Part shown: positions 14,283 to 21,369 of the stretch, piece by piece
Layout: each line of letters opens with the position of its first letter
Numbering within the stretch: position 1 is the stretch's first letter
From: a virus
DNA: 21,838 bases
Direction: 5' to 3' (one strand)
IMG/VR virus record: IMGVR_UViG_3300003690_000112
Location: 1 to 21,838 of that record
Position numbers and translations under genes: made by a program
Notes under the pieces: model-generated
What the model was told of the DNA's origin: nothing
Databases searched by the model: none
Seen by the model: the letters and a program-made list of their open reading frames with translations, nothing else

Positions 14283-15986
14283 ATGGTAGATATTAACAAA
14301 CTAGTTTCAAAACATTACGTAAACTCAGGTAGTCTATTAGAAATGATTGAAGAACAGCTTTCTCAAGCTAGAGAAAGACTTCTTGAAGATGTGTCAAACG
14401 AAGCACAGCTTGAAACTGATGAATTTGCCGTTAATGTATATAACACCATGTTGAAAGCTTTCAGGGCCCCCACAGAACAAGCCGGAAAGCTCGGCACAAG
14501 CGAGCGCGATGATTTTCAATCATACATTGCAAGTAATGTTGAGGGCCTCACTTTAAGTAAAAAAATACTTTCAATAAACAAAATTCTCGAAGGAAGAATG
14601 GAAGGAGAACCATCAATTTCTGAAATTATGGGTTCTCTCGGAGCGGTTAAGATGTTGCAACAAACCATAGATGATTTTAACGAATCGACAGCTGGTTTTT
14701 TGTTTGAAGCTTTCTTGTCTGCTTTGCTTGAAGGAAAGCAAGTAACCGGCGGCTCACTTCCAATTGAAGACGTCAGATTTTTCGTTGATCCTAAAACCGG
14801 TAAAGGTGGTCAACCAGTGAGTCTTAAATTATTAGCTCCTGGTACAAAGATTGAGGGAAGTTTACAACTTTTATTAGATTTTTTTATGAAGCCTGAAGTT
14901 GCTGCAGTTGCCGAAGATCGCGGAATTGAATATGTTGTTGCAACCAAAACAAAGAAAGATACGTTAGATTTATATTCTTTCAATATTAAGCCAAGTAACT
15001 TTTTTTATTGGATACACGAAGAATATTTTGATCTTAAAGGGTATAAAAAAAGAAAGATTCAAGAAGCCACCGAACCAGATCCGATGTCGCCAGAAGAAGT
15101 TAATTTTAAAAAAGAGCGGTGGGAAAAGGCATTTTTATTGCGCGCCCCAATGTTTGGTTTAGACCCATCACAGGTTAAATTTAATTATGATTGGGGATCG
15201 AAAGGGTCTGGAAATTGGAAAACTGTAGTAAGAAAACCCTCGATTGCCGCCGCCACCGCCGGATCAGTAGCAGAAATAATGTTGAGTGATGAAGGTCAAA
15301 GGGCATTTGATTTGTGGGCAAATAGCGAGTTCGGAAATGGTCCGGACTCTGTACAGGAATGGGACGGTGAAAAATTAACTTTTTCTCAATTAGTTATAAG
15401 CCCCGAGGATGAAGAAGCATTTCGTAGTGATGATCCACAAAGAAAGAATACAGCTGCGGTTCGGATTGCCTGGCTTGGTCGATACAGACGGGCTTCATAT
15501 CTTAATTCAATTCTCGGGACTAGCGAAGATTTTCATGAAGCACCGGTGCATATAACTAGGTGGTGGGATCATAATATAAAAGGGGAACACGAATATTCTA
15601 ATATTGTGAATAAAATAAATGCTTTAGTACAAGCTAACGATGCTGAGTCTATTATTGAATGGGCTAGCCTATTAAAAGGTTTGCTCCGTAAAGGTAGAAC
15701 ACAATTTCATATCCAGCCAATGACAGTCCGCTCAGGAGGAACTTTGTATGGTACAATTAGATTTAACAAAACAAACATTCTTCGCGCTCTGCAAAGATAC
15801 AGCAAAATACTTGAAAAACTAGTAGCGCCTTTATATCAAGAAATGGACAACTTAACCAATCAAATTAACGGTTATTATTTGAAAAATCGTGTTGGCGATG
15901 CGTTTAAAGCTTCAGATACTGCAAAAAGATTAGCCACTCACACTGCAACTTTATCACGAGAAGCACAAAAACGACCTGAGAAATAA
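14283..15986 (+). CDS. Large phage protein with PD-(D/E)XK-like motif (tentative)
   Basis: This 567-residue protein is the third longest here. After a helical N-terminus (1-135) comes STAGFLFEAFLSALLEGKQV (135-154), then PIEDVRFF (160-167) and QPVSLKLLAPG (177-187). A helix with FE (E142), an Asp strand (D163) and a strand with SLK (K182) is the order of PD-(D/E)XK nucleases and related Cas4/restriction folds, although Ser stands where Asp/Glu is expected. The rest is alpha-rich, with WWDHNIKGEHEYSNIVNKIN near residue 426-445 and a coiled-coil end. It sits between head-type genes and groEL, so it may be a virion or packaged protein. No strong Shine-Dalgarno precedes ATG. Confidence 0.7.
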   Translation: MVDINKLVSKHYVNSGSLLEMIEEQLSQARERLLEDVSNEAQLETDEFAVNVYNTMLKAFRAPTEQAGKLGTSERDDFQSYIASNVEGLTLSKKILSINKILEGRMEGEPSISEIMGSLGAVKMLQQTIDDFNESTAGFLFEAFLSALLEGKQVTGGSLPIEDVRFFVDPKTGKGGQPVSLKLLAPGTKIEGSLQLLLDFFMKPEVAAVAEDRGIEYVVATKTKKDTLDLYSFNIKPSNFFYWIHEEYFDLKGYKKRKIQEATEPDPMSPEEVNFKKERWEKAFLLRAPMFGLDPSQVKFNYDWGSKGSGNWKTVVRKPSIAAATAGSVAEIMLSDEGQRAFDLWANSEFGNGPDSVQEWDGEKLTFSQLVISPEDEEAFRSDDPQRKNTAAVRIAWLGRYRRASYLNSILGTSEDFHEAPVHITRWWDHNIKGEHEYSNIVNKINALVQANDAESIIEWASLLKGLLRKGRTQFHIQPMTVRSGGTLYGTIRFNKTNILRALQRYSKILEKLVAPLYQEMDNLTNQINGYYLKNRVGDAFKASDTAKRLATHTATLSREAQKRPEK

Positions 15987-16010
15987 CATATTTTTTAACA
16001 CGGAGGAAAA

Positions 16011-17588
16011 ATGCCACGAAAATATGAATCTGATTTAGAACTACATAATAAAATCCTTAAAGGTGTTACAATCTTAGCTGATAACGTGGCATCAACACTT
16101 GGCCCACGTGGCCGAAACGTCATTATCCGCCAAAAAGGTAAAAGACCAATAGTAACAAAAGATGGCGTTACAGTTGCCAAGTTTATTGAACTTGAAGATC
16201 CATTTGAAGACGTCGCCGCACAAATAATTAAACAAGCAGCAGCAAAAACAAATTCCGAAGCAGGAGATGGCACAACAACTTCAACTGTTTTAGCGAGAGC
16301 AATCTTAGAAAAAGCTCAGAAATATCTTATTGCTGGCGCACCTCCCATTGAATTAAAAAGAGGAATGGATAAGGCTGTAAGCCAAATTGTTAAAAATCTC
16401 AAAGAAATTTCTACTCCAATCATGTCTCAAGATGATATTGCTCACATTGCAACTATTTCAGCCAACGGCGACAAGACAATTGGAAGTCTTATTGCAACAG
16501 CGGTAGATTTAGTTGGACAAGATGGCTCTATTACAATAGAAGATGCGCGCTCTGTTGAAACAAGTTTAGATATTGTTGAAGGCTTTAGATTTGATTCTGG
16601 CTATCTAGCCACCGCTTTTATTACAGATGAAAAGCGCAATATTGTAAAGTATGAAGATCCTTTAATTTTAGTAACCGACGAAAAAATTGATTCTATTGAT
16701 GATATGATGCCAGTATTAGAATTAGTTTCTAGAGAAGCTAGACCAGCAATCTTTATTGCTGAAAACATTGAAGGACAGGCTTTGGCTGCGCTCATTATGA
16801 ACGCCAAGCGTGGAACTTTAAGAGTCGCTGCGGTAAAAGCTCCAAAATATGGAGAGGAAAGAAGAAATATATTAAAAGATTTAGCTCTTTCTGTTGGAGC
16901 AACTTTTATTTCTCGTTCTGATAATTTAAGATTGAAAGATATAAAGTTAACTCAATTTGGAGAAGCAAAGACCTTTGAATGTTCAAAATTTTTTACCACA
17001 ATAGTTGGAGGAAAAAACAGCCCATCTCAAATTGAAGAAAGAATTGAAACTCTCAAGGCGGAAATTGAACAGACAGAAGATATTGGCGAATGTGAAAGAA
17101 TACAAGAAAGAATTACAAGATTGGCGAGCGGTGTTGCAATAATTAAAGTTGGTGCAGCTACTGAAATTGAAATGATAGAAAAGAAATATAGAATACAAGA
17201 TGCGCTTGAAGCTGTTTATTCTGCTCAACAAGAAGGAGTTGTACCAGGAGGCGGCACTGCTTTACTTAGAGCATCAAAAGATTTGGATGTTAAAGTTGAT
17301 AATGAAGATCAAGAATTAGGTGTAAAAATAATTTTAGAGGCAGTTAAAGAGCCACTAAAACAAATGGCATATAATGCCGGTCAATCCCCAGACTTGATTT
17401 TAGAGAAAGCCATAAATGCCCTTAATGACGAAGAAAATTTAGGTATTGATTTCACTTCGGGTAAAGTAATAAATATGTTAGAAGCTGGCATCATAGATCC
17501 AACAAAGGTAACTCGTTGTGCAATACAAAATGCTACTTCTGTTGCCTCAATTTTAATTACGACGAACCACGCCGTTATTGAGGTTTAG
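16011..17588 (+). CDS. groEL: GroEL chaperonin
   Basis: This 525-residue chaperonin would form ATP-driven folding rings. Key features: LGPRGRNVII (30-39), TKDGVTVAK with D51 (49-57), the phosphate-binding GDGTTT (85-90), an apical domain (about 190-370), GVAIIKVGAATE (374-385), QDAL with catalytic D397, EGVVPGGGTALL (408-419), and DPTKVTRCAIQNATSVAS (496-513). Positions D51, D86 and D397 correspond to E. coli D52, D87 and D398. It ends IEV soon after the equatorial domain, so the Gly-Gly-Met tail (about 25 residues) is absent. Shine-Dalgarno CGGAGGAAAA precedes ATG. Its likely partner is the GroES-like protein at 373. It is divergent enough in the apical helices (IEERIETLKAEIEQTEDIGE) to have specialised substrates. 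Confidence 0.98.
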   Translation: MPRKYESDLELHNKILKGVTILADNVASTLGPRGRNVIIRQKGKRPIVTKDGVTVAKFIELEDPFEDVAAQIIKQAAAKTNSEAGDGTTTSTVLARAILEKAQKYLIAGAPPIELKRGMDKAVSQIVKNLKEISTPIMSQDDIAHIATISANGDKTIGSLIATAVDLVGQDGSITIEDARSVETSLDIVEGFRFDSGYLATAFITDEKRNIVKYEDPLILVTDEKIDSIDDMMPVLELVSREARPAIFIAENIEGQALAALIMNAKRGTLRVAAVKAPKYGEERRNILKDLALSVGATFISRSDNLRLKDIKLTQFGEAKTFECSKFFTTIVGGKNSPSQIEERIETLKAEIEQTEDIGECERIQERITRLASGVAIIKVGAATEIEMIEKKYRIQDALEAVYSAQQEGVVPGGGTALLRASKDLDVKVDNEDQELGVKIILEAVKEPLKQMAYNAGQSPDLILEKAINALNDEENLGIDFTSGKVINMLEAGIIDPTKVTRCAIQNATSVASILITTNHAVIEV

Positions 17589-17600
17589 ATACTATTTATA
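17588..17600 (+). promoter_or_regulatory. Candidate late promoter (ATACTATTTAT motif)
   Basis: GATACTATTTATA lies just after the groEL stop and 18 nt before the 17619 gene. It repeats the ATACTATTTAT word found at 11268-11278 and resembles the right half of the T4 late consensus TATAAATACTATT (two differences over 13 positions: positions 2 and 5). It would drive the holin-like gene as a late promoter. Confidence 0.45.
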
Positions 17601-17618
17601 CCGCAGGGGGATTTCTTC

Positions 17619-17903
17619 ATGTCTGATGTTGGCTGTGAAACAGAAACAAAAGTAACCTTGGCTGAAATGTCTGGGAGATTTGATCAAGTGATAGATAAAA
17701 TAGAAACAGTAAAAGACAAGCAAGATGAAATGGGAGAAGATATCTCTAAAATTAAGGAAGCTGTTTTTCACCCTGATTCCGGCTTATATGCGAGACTTCG
17801 CGAATTAGAATCTTGGCAAGAAACTTCTTCTCGCCTCATTTGGCTTATAATCACTTCAGTGACTATGTTAATCGTTGCAACAGTGTACAAATCTTTTTTA
17901 TAA
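17619..17903 (+). CDS. Coiled-coil protein with C-terminal membrane helix, holin/XhlA-like
   Basis: This 94-residue protein has a soluble coiled coil (about 12-52: FDQVIDKIETVKDKQDEMGE region), a linker with LYARLRELESWQETSSRL and one C-terminal transmembrane helix (about 72-90, LIWLIITSVTMLIVATVY). This tail-anchored plan is seen in XhlA/hemolysin-type phage lysis accessories and in some holins. Only one membrane helix is present, so it would be an unusual stand-alone holin. It has a likely late promoter and a GCAGGGGGA ribosome site. The lysozyme at 8001 lacks a signal peptide and needs such a partner. Confidence 0.65.
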   Translation: MSDVGCETETKVTLAEMSGRFDQVIDKIETVKDKQDEMGEDISKIKEAVFHPDSGLYARLRELESWQETSSRLIWLIITSVTMLIVATVYKSFL

Positions 17904-17909
17904 AAACAC

Positions 17910-17938
17910 TTGACATTAGGAACAGCATTGTATATACT
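17910..17938 (+). promoter_or_regulatory. Sigma-70 promoter, TTGACA - 17 - TATACT
   Basis: Perfect -35 TTGACA (17910-17915), 17-nt spacer, and TATACT (17933-17938; five of six consensus bases). It starts a unit of small genes, 17956 to 19759, whose members all overlap or abut. Confidence 0.85.
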
Positions 17939-17955
17939 GTTATAAGAGGTGGTTT

Positions 17956-18270
17956 ATGAACAAGAGAGTGAATATCACATATTCTGTAGAGTTTGATGAT
18001 ATACTTAAAACCGTTGGAGACATGCTCCAGAAGAAACACAGCGTCACGTATCGATCTTTGGATAAAGATTTTAATGATTTGTTAGTTTCTTTAACAAAAG
18101 ATCGCGAAAGAGAAGCAATTAAAAAAGTAGACGAAATGAGAATTAAATTATTTAATGTTGATCTTTGTCTAAGTGATTGCTCAAATATTCTTAAAGGATA
18201 TAGAAAAGAACTTCTAGAAAGTACAACTTCAAAGAAAGAAGAAAAAGAAGAAGAAAATGAAAGCGGGTGA
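17956..18270 (+). CDS. Hypothetical phage protein, helical
   Basis: This 104-residue protein starts after a strong AGAGGTGG Shine-Dalgarno. It opens with a short strand MNKRVNITYSVEFDDIL and continues as helices: KTVGDMLQKK, DLLVSLTKDREREAIKKV and DEMRIKLFNVDLCLSDCSN. Two Cys (about 74 and 78) lie four apart, C-x3-C. The C-terminus is a Lys/Glu tail ending ENESG. It overlaps the next MKxGDL gene by 14 nt exactly as at 9497. Function unknown. Confidence 0.75.
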   Translation: MNKRVNITYSVEFDDILKTVGDMLQKKHSVTYRSLDKDFNDLLVSLTKDREREAIKKVDEMRIKLFNVDLCLSDCSNILKGYRKELLESTTSKKEEKEEENESG

Positions 18271-18496
18271 TTTAGTATACATTCCATCAGAAGTTACATT
18301 GTTACAATTTAATTCAATAGAAGGCTTTGATCCTGAAAAAACTTATATTGGTCCATCTCCAGTAAAAACACACAAACTTGAAAAACCGGCAAATCTTTTA
18401 TTGACTGAAATGACAGCATTAGATAAAACTCATATTAAAGTCTGGTATAATGGAGATGAATGGTATGTTAATAAAAAAGATATTAACGTTTTATAG
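18257..18496 (+). CDS. Small MKxGDL-family protein
   Basis: This 79-residue member starts MKAGDLVYIPSEVTLLQF and ends KVWYNGDEWYVNKKDINVL, a strand-rich design like the others but with an inserted proline-rich middle (ETKTYIGPSPVKTHK-type). It overlaps the upstream gene by 14 nt, where GGT-GAT again provides the foreign TGA. Role unknown; the W-V-N ending parallels the WEV/WEI endings of 9331 and 9497. Confidence 0.7.
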   Translation: MKAGDLVYIPSEVTLLQFNSIEGFDPEKTYIGPSPVKTHKLEKPANLLLTEMTALDKTHIKVWYNGDEWYVNKKDINVL

Positions 18497-18504
18497 GAGA
18501 AAAA

Positions 18505-18810
18505 ATGATTAAGTTAGTAGAAGTTTGCGAGATTCCAAATGCTGCGAATACTGTAAAGAAAAGATATTCTTTGCGCGAACTATATGTTAATCCAAAACAT
18601 GTTGTTTCTTTGAGAGAAGAACCTAAATTTAAAAGAATATTAGAAGAAGGCTTGTTGCCAGAAAATTTAGATTCAAGGCAAGAATTTACCAGAGTTACAT
18701 TAGATAAAGGAAATGTAGGTTTGGAAGTTATCGTAGTTGGGGCGCCCAATTATATTAATGGAAAACTAAATGTAAATTCCAAAGGAGACAGAAATGTCCT
18801 TAAGGGTTAG
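18505..18810 (+). CDS. Conserved phage protein of unknown function
   Basis: This 101-residue protein begins MIKLVEVCEIPNAANT and has a VNPKHVVSLRE strand-turn-strand (28-38), then FTRVTLDKGN and VGLEVIVVG. The alternating short strands recall FlbD-type small beta domains but no functional residue is clear. AGGAG lies six bases before ATG. Its 3' end overlaps the glutaredoxin gene by 17 nt, indicating coupling. Confidence 0.75.
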   Translation: MIKLVEVCEIPNAANTVKKRYSLRELYVNPKHVVSLREEPKFKRILEEGLLPENLDSRQEFTRVTLDKGNVGLEVIVVGAPNYINGKLNVNSKGDRNVLKG

Positions 18811-19060
18811 TCGTCATTACTTTCTTTGGACAAAATCTACTTGTCCATTTTGTAAAAAAGCTTCTGATATTTTAGCTGAAAATAGATATCCACATACCAT
18901 CTACACACTTGACAGCAATCCAGAACTATTACAAAAAGCAAAAGAAAAATTTAATTGGGAAACTGTCCCCCTTGTTTTAGAGCAAAGTTCTGATGGTGAA
19001 AGCAAATTTATAGGCGGCTGCAGCGATCTAGAAACTTACCTGGAGACATTAAATGATTGA
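18794..19060 (+). CDS. Glutaredoxin
   Basis: This 88-residue protein has the glutaredoxin active site C17-P-F-C20 (in KSTCPFCKK), the cis-proline motif TVPLV (57-61) and the GGCSDLETYL glutathione-binding end (74-83). It would deliver electrons to ribonucleotide reductase, fitting the RNR fragment at 2-49, or keep virion proteins reduced. Length is normal for glutaredoxin/NrdH. CPFC rather than CPYC is common in phages. It overlaps both neighbours, upstream by 17 nt and downstream by 8 nt. Confidence 0.92.
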   Translation: MSLRVSRHYFLWTKSTCPFCKKASDILAENRYPHTIYTLDSNPELLQKAKEKFNWETVPLVLEQSSDGESKFIGGCSDLETYLETLND

Positions 19061-19427
19061 ATGCAAGGCAAAATCTGGCCTATATTCTAATTCTATATAT
19101 CATAATATTAAAGGATTTGGAACTAAAGCCTGGGTTGTGATAGTAAATATTATTGACCTGGATTATGAAGAACATGCATCCAAGGGCAAAGACTTAGAGG
19201 AGATAACAAAAGAATGTGTAGAATATTTGAATATTCCTCCTAAAAGCAAATATGGCAAACGAAGAAAAAGAAAACCTTTATATGGACTTTTTGAAAGCAA
19301 ACCTTATCGCGCATATTTGAAAGAACAAAGCGGCAAAAAATATATTCAGGCTCTATTAATTGTTGGCGATAGAAAAAGAAAATGTTTTTGGGGCCAAGGC
19401 GAAAAAATGTCTTTGCGAAAGAAATGA
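19053..19427 (+). CDS. Hypothetical basic protein
   Basis: This 124-residue protein begins MIECKAKSGLYSNSIYHNIK, has one hydrophobic strand AWVVIVNIIDLDYEE and a helix GKDLEEITKECVEYL, then a highly basic linker YGKRRKRKPLYG. It closes with IQALLIVGDRKRKCFWGQG. No catalytic motif is seen. Its stop overlaps the next start by 4 nt (ATGA). Basic charge suggests nucleic acid contact. Confidence 0.7.
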   Translation: MIECKAKSGLYSNSIYHNIKGFGTKAWVVIVNIIDLDYEEHASKGKDLEEITKECVEYLNIPPKSKYGKRRKRKPLYGLFESKPYRAYLKEQSGKKYIQALLIVGDRKRKCFWGQGEKMSLRKK

Positions 19428-19759
19428 GTGAGGAAACACTTGTTCATATACTTCCTGAAGAAAAATATCTTATCTACCTAATAAAAATTTCAGAAGAGAA
19501 AAGATTAATTCATAATTTACTTTTTAAAGATCCTTATGTAAGTGGTCAAGAACATATCTTGGCCGATTTATGTGAGGGCTACGCCTCTTTATATAAAATG
19601 GGTAAAATTTTGGAAGAAGCTGAAGATTCCTTTAGTACAGAAAAGCATGAATTTTATATAACTAACGACTCAGCACTTAAGTTTATTTTTTACCTTTCTT
19701 CAATTATAACCATTAAAGAAAAACTGCCAATGTGTAACATTTCATTTTCTCTCCACTAA
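19424..19759 (+). CDS. Hypothetical protein
   Basis: This 111-residue protein starts at ATG 19424 in an ATGA overlap; a longer frame from 19382 would lie inside the previous gene and has no ribosome site. It is helical and acidic in the first two-thirds (LPEEKYLIYLIKISEEKRL, HILADLCEGYASLYKMG) with a hydrophobic FIFYLSSIITI segment (about 88-98) that may be a buried helix or weak membrane contact. No assigned family. It ends the run begun at 17956. Confidence 0.65.
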   Translation: MSEETLVHILPEEKYLIYLIKISEEKRLIHNLLFKDPYVSGQEHILADLCEGYASLYKMGKILEEAEDSFSTEKHEFYITNDSALKFIFYLSSIITIKEKLPMCNISFSLH

Positions 19760-19816
19760 CTAAAAATAAAGTTTTTAAATAAAAAATAACAATTACAAGT
19801 CTTTTTATAAATTCTC

Positions 19817-19852
19817 TTGATATGTATTTTTGAAGCGTGAAAATTTTTTCAC
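19817..19852 (+). promoter_or_regulatory. Inverted repeat beside a weak promoter-like -35
   Basis: The 135-nt gap before the PAP2 gene contains GTGAAAATTTTTTCAC (19837-19852), a 7+7 bp inverted repeat with a two-base centre, and TTGATA at 19817-19822. The hexamer 17 nt downstream of TTGATA is AAAATT, a poor -10 that overlaps the repeat. A repressor operator or a small hairpin are both possible; I see nothing else in this gap except A/T runs. Confidence 0.35.
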
Positions 19853-19894
19853 ACCAATCACCACGTTTTAATTTTACAAAGGAATCGCACCTTA

Positions 19895-20512
19895 GTGACC
19901 AAAAAGGCAAAAGCTAAATATGTTTTAATTTTATTTTTGCCTTATCTTTTTTTTTATTTTTTAATTCAATCAGTAATAACCTCTGGTTACAACCTTTTAA
20001 CCGATTTAGATGAGTTTATTCCGTTTGTTCCGGAATTCATATGGATCTATCACACTTTGATTCCTATTTTTTTCATAACAACAGTGATCATGATAGAAAA
20101 GAAAAAGGTTTTCTTTGCTACTCTTTTTTCCATTATAGTAGCCGCTATAATTATGATTCTTTTTTATGCCTGCTTCCCTGTGTTTTATCCTAGAGATGGT
20201 TATACTGAAGCTTCTATTTCAGGCTTTGTCGTAGAATTAACAAGACAAATCGACGGCTCTAATAATACTTTCCCCTCCAGCCATGTGACTTTTTCTTGGT
20301 TGCTGGCGTTTTTTATTGGATTGTCAAGCTGTGCAAAGCACAAAAAATGGATTCAGCCTGTGTATTTAATATGGGCTTTTTTAATATCCATATCAACAGT
20401 TGTGCTTAAACAACATTTTATACTTGATGTATTTTCTGGTTTTGTGTTAGCTTCGGCGTGTTATGTTTTAGCTAAAAACGTTGTATACGAACGAATGCAC
20501 ACAACTAATTAA
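19895..20512 (+). CDS. PAP2-family membrane phosphatase
   Basis: This 205-residue integral membrane protein has about five to six hydrophobic segments (near 9-30, 50-66, 72-93, 131-145, 153-170, 178-195). PAP2 residues appear as TFPSSHVTFS (motif 2, H130) and S167-T-x5-H174-x3-D178 (motif 3, STVVLKQHFILD). The usual Arg after Ser in motif 3 is Thr, as in a subset of PAP2-like lipid enzymes. Motif 1 is only hinted at by YPRDG. It could dephosphorylate lipid carriers or phosphatidate, changing host membranes. GTG start, with AAAGGAA ten bases upstream. Confidence 0.8.
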   Translation: MTKKAKAKYVLILFLPYLFFYFLIQSVITSGYNLLTDLDEFIPFVPEFIWIYHTLIPIFFITTVIMIEKKKVFFATLFSIIVAAIIMILFYACFPVFYPRDGYTEASISGFVVELTRQIDGSNNTFPSSHVTFSWLLAFFIGLSSCAKHKKWIQPVYLIWAFLISISTVVLKQHFILDVFSGFVLASACYVLAKNVVYERMHTTN

Positions 20513-20515
20513 AGT

Positions 20516-21136
20516 GTGAACTTAACTTACCCGGAAGAATTAGAACTTGAAAAAAACAAATTGATACTTAGCAAAATATTAGGGAAAAATCAAGTTCATA
20601 TCGACGTTCAAAAATTTTCACTTATAGAAGACTTTGATAGCAATTTGTCATATATATCTTGTGATTTAAAATTTGTTTTTAAGGGAAAAGAAAAAACTAT
20701 CAATATTGAAGGGACAGGAAAAGGAACTATAGATGCTTTGCTAAATGGAATGTTAGCTTATTTTTCAACTGATTACGTCTCTTTGCAAATGATTCAATTG
20801 TGTGATTTTTTAGTCAATGTTGATTTTAAGAAAAGCAGGAATATGATTAATACTGACGCTCCAGTCGAAGTAAAAATAGCACTTAAGGGCGACGGCTTAG
20901 CTAAATTTTATTTTAAGGCAAGATCAAATTCTTTGGTAAAAGCAGGAATAAAAGCGGTTTGTGACGCTATAGAATATTTGATAAATGCAGAAATAGCTGT
21001 TTTGCAACTTCGTGAAGATATTTTATTGGCAAAAAAGAGGCAGAGAACAGATTTAGAAAATAATTATGTATGTATGCTTCTAGAACTAGTTAAATTTATT
21101 CCTTATTCAGAAGCAATAAAGAAGAAAAGGAATTAA
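20516..21136 (+). CDS. Stand-alone domain resembling the LeuA (isopropylmalate synthase) regulatory domain
   Basis: This 206-residue protein, GTG start, contains a segment at about 50-165 resembling the C-terminal allosteric dimer domain of 2-isopropylmalate synthase. Signs are INIEGTGKGTIDALLNGMLA (62-81, like the GxGPVDA helix), IQLCDFLVNVD (93-103), TDAPVEVKIALKGDG (113-127), and a helix SLVKAGIKAVCDAIEYLIN (139-157) like the SxDIxxASxxAxxxAIN ending. The catalytic TIM barrel is absent. It might sense an amino acid, or simply reuse the fold. No Shine-Dalgarno is clear and it follows the PAP2 gene by three bases. The function is unknown and resemblance is by pattern. Confidence 0.6.
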   Translation: MNLTYPEELELEKNKLILSKILGKNQVHIDVQKFSLIEDFDSNLSYISCDLKFVFKGKEKTINIEGTGKGTIDALLNGMLAYFSTDYVSLQMIQLCDFLVNVDFKKSRNMINTDAPVEVKIALKGDGLAKFYFKARSNSLVKAGIKAVCDAIEYLINAEIAVLQLREDILLAKKRQRTDLENNYVCMLLELVKFIPYSEAIKKKRN

Positions 21137-21162
21137 ATTTTTTACTTTTTTACAAAAACCTC

Positions 21163-21191
21163 TTGACAATTAATAATTTTTATGGCACAAT
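21163..21191 (+). promoter_or_regulatory. Sigma-70 promoter, TTGACA - 17 - CACAAT with extended -10
   Basis: TTGACA (21163-21168), 17-nt spacer, CACAAT (21186-21191), with TG at 21183-21184 one base before the hexamer. A transcript starting near 21198 would carry a leader of about 190 nt before the 21390 gene. Confidence 0.75.
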
Positions 21192-21214
21192 ATATATAGA
21201 AATAGGAGTACGTT

Positions 21215-21229
21215 ATGAATCTAGATTGA
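21215..21229 (+). CDS. Possible leader mini-ORF (four codons)
   Basis: AGGAG (21204-21208) lies six bases before ATG 21215, an excellent ribosome site for an ORF that reads M-N-L-D and stops at TGA. It sits at the front of the structured leader. It may be a leader peptide or a ribosome loading site that affects the downstream fold; it could also be coincidental. Confidence 0.35.
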   Translation: MNLD

Positions 21230-21245
21230 CATAATACAAAATCAC

Positions 21246-21369
21246 AGGACAGTAGAAATAGGACTATTGAAGGCGATATAATTTTTATCGAGTTGAAATG
21301 AGCCTAGTCATCTTCTCGGGCAAAGAACAAAAGAGAGGGCTGTCCTATTTTTTATTTTTTTATTTTTTA
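21246..21369 (+). ncRNA. Structured leader or small RNA ending in a T-run
   Basis: AGGACAG (21246-21252) pairs perfectly with CTGTCCT (21340-21346), and a U-G pair extends it inward, enclosing about 87 nt. Inside, CGATA (21274-21278) pairs with TATCG (21286-21290), GACTA (21262-21266) with TAGTC (21305-21309), and GCCT (21302-21305) offers an alternative with GGGC (21318-21321). A T-rich tail (21347-21369) follows directly, as in an intrinsic terminator. With its own sigma-70 promoter it could be a stand-alone RNA, an attenuator or a riboswitch-like leader for the 21390 gene. The family is not recognised. Confidence 0.55.

Noticed and set aside
19382-19423. Longer start for the 19424 gene
   Set aside because: It is the shifted reading of the basic tail of the preceding gene; the ATGA overlap matches the local style.
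21120-21160. Intrinsic terminator after the LeuA-like gene
   Set aside because: Only A/T-rich imperfect pairing (GAAAAG with CTTTTT) and no GC stem.
21215-21300. The MNLD mini-ORF continuing through TGA as Trp or selenocysteine
   Set aside because: The frame stays open to 21300, but TGA is used as a normal stop by many genes here and no SECIS-like element was seen just after it; the RNA pairing explains the region better.
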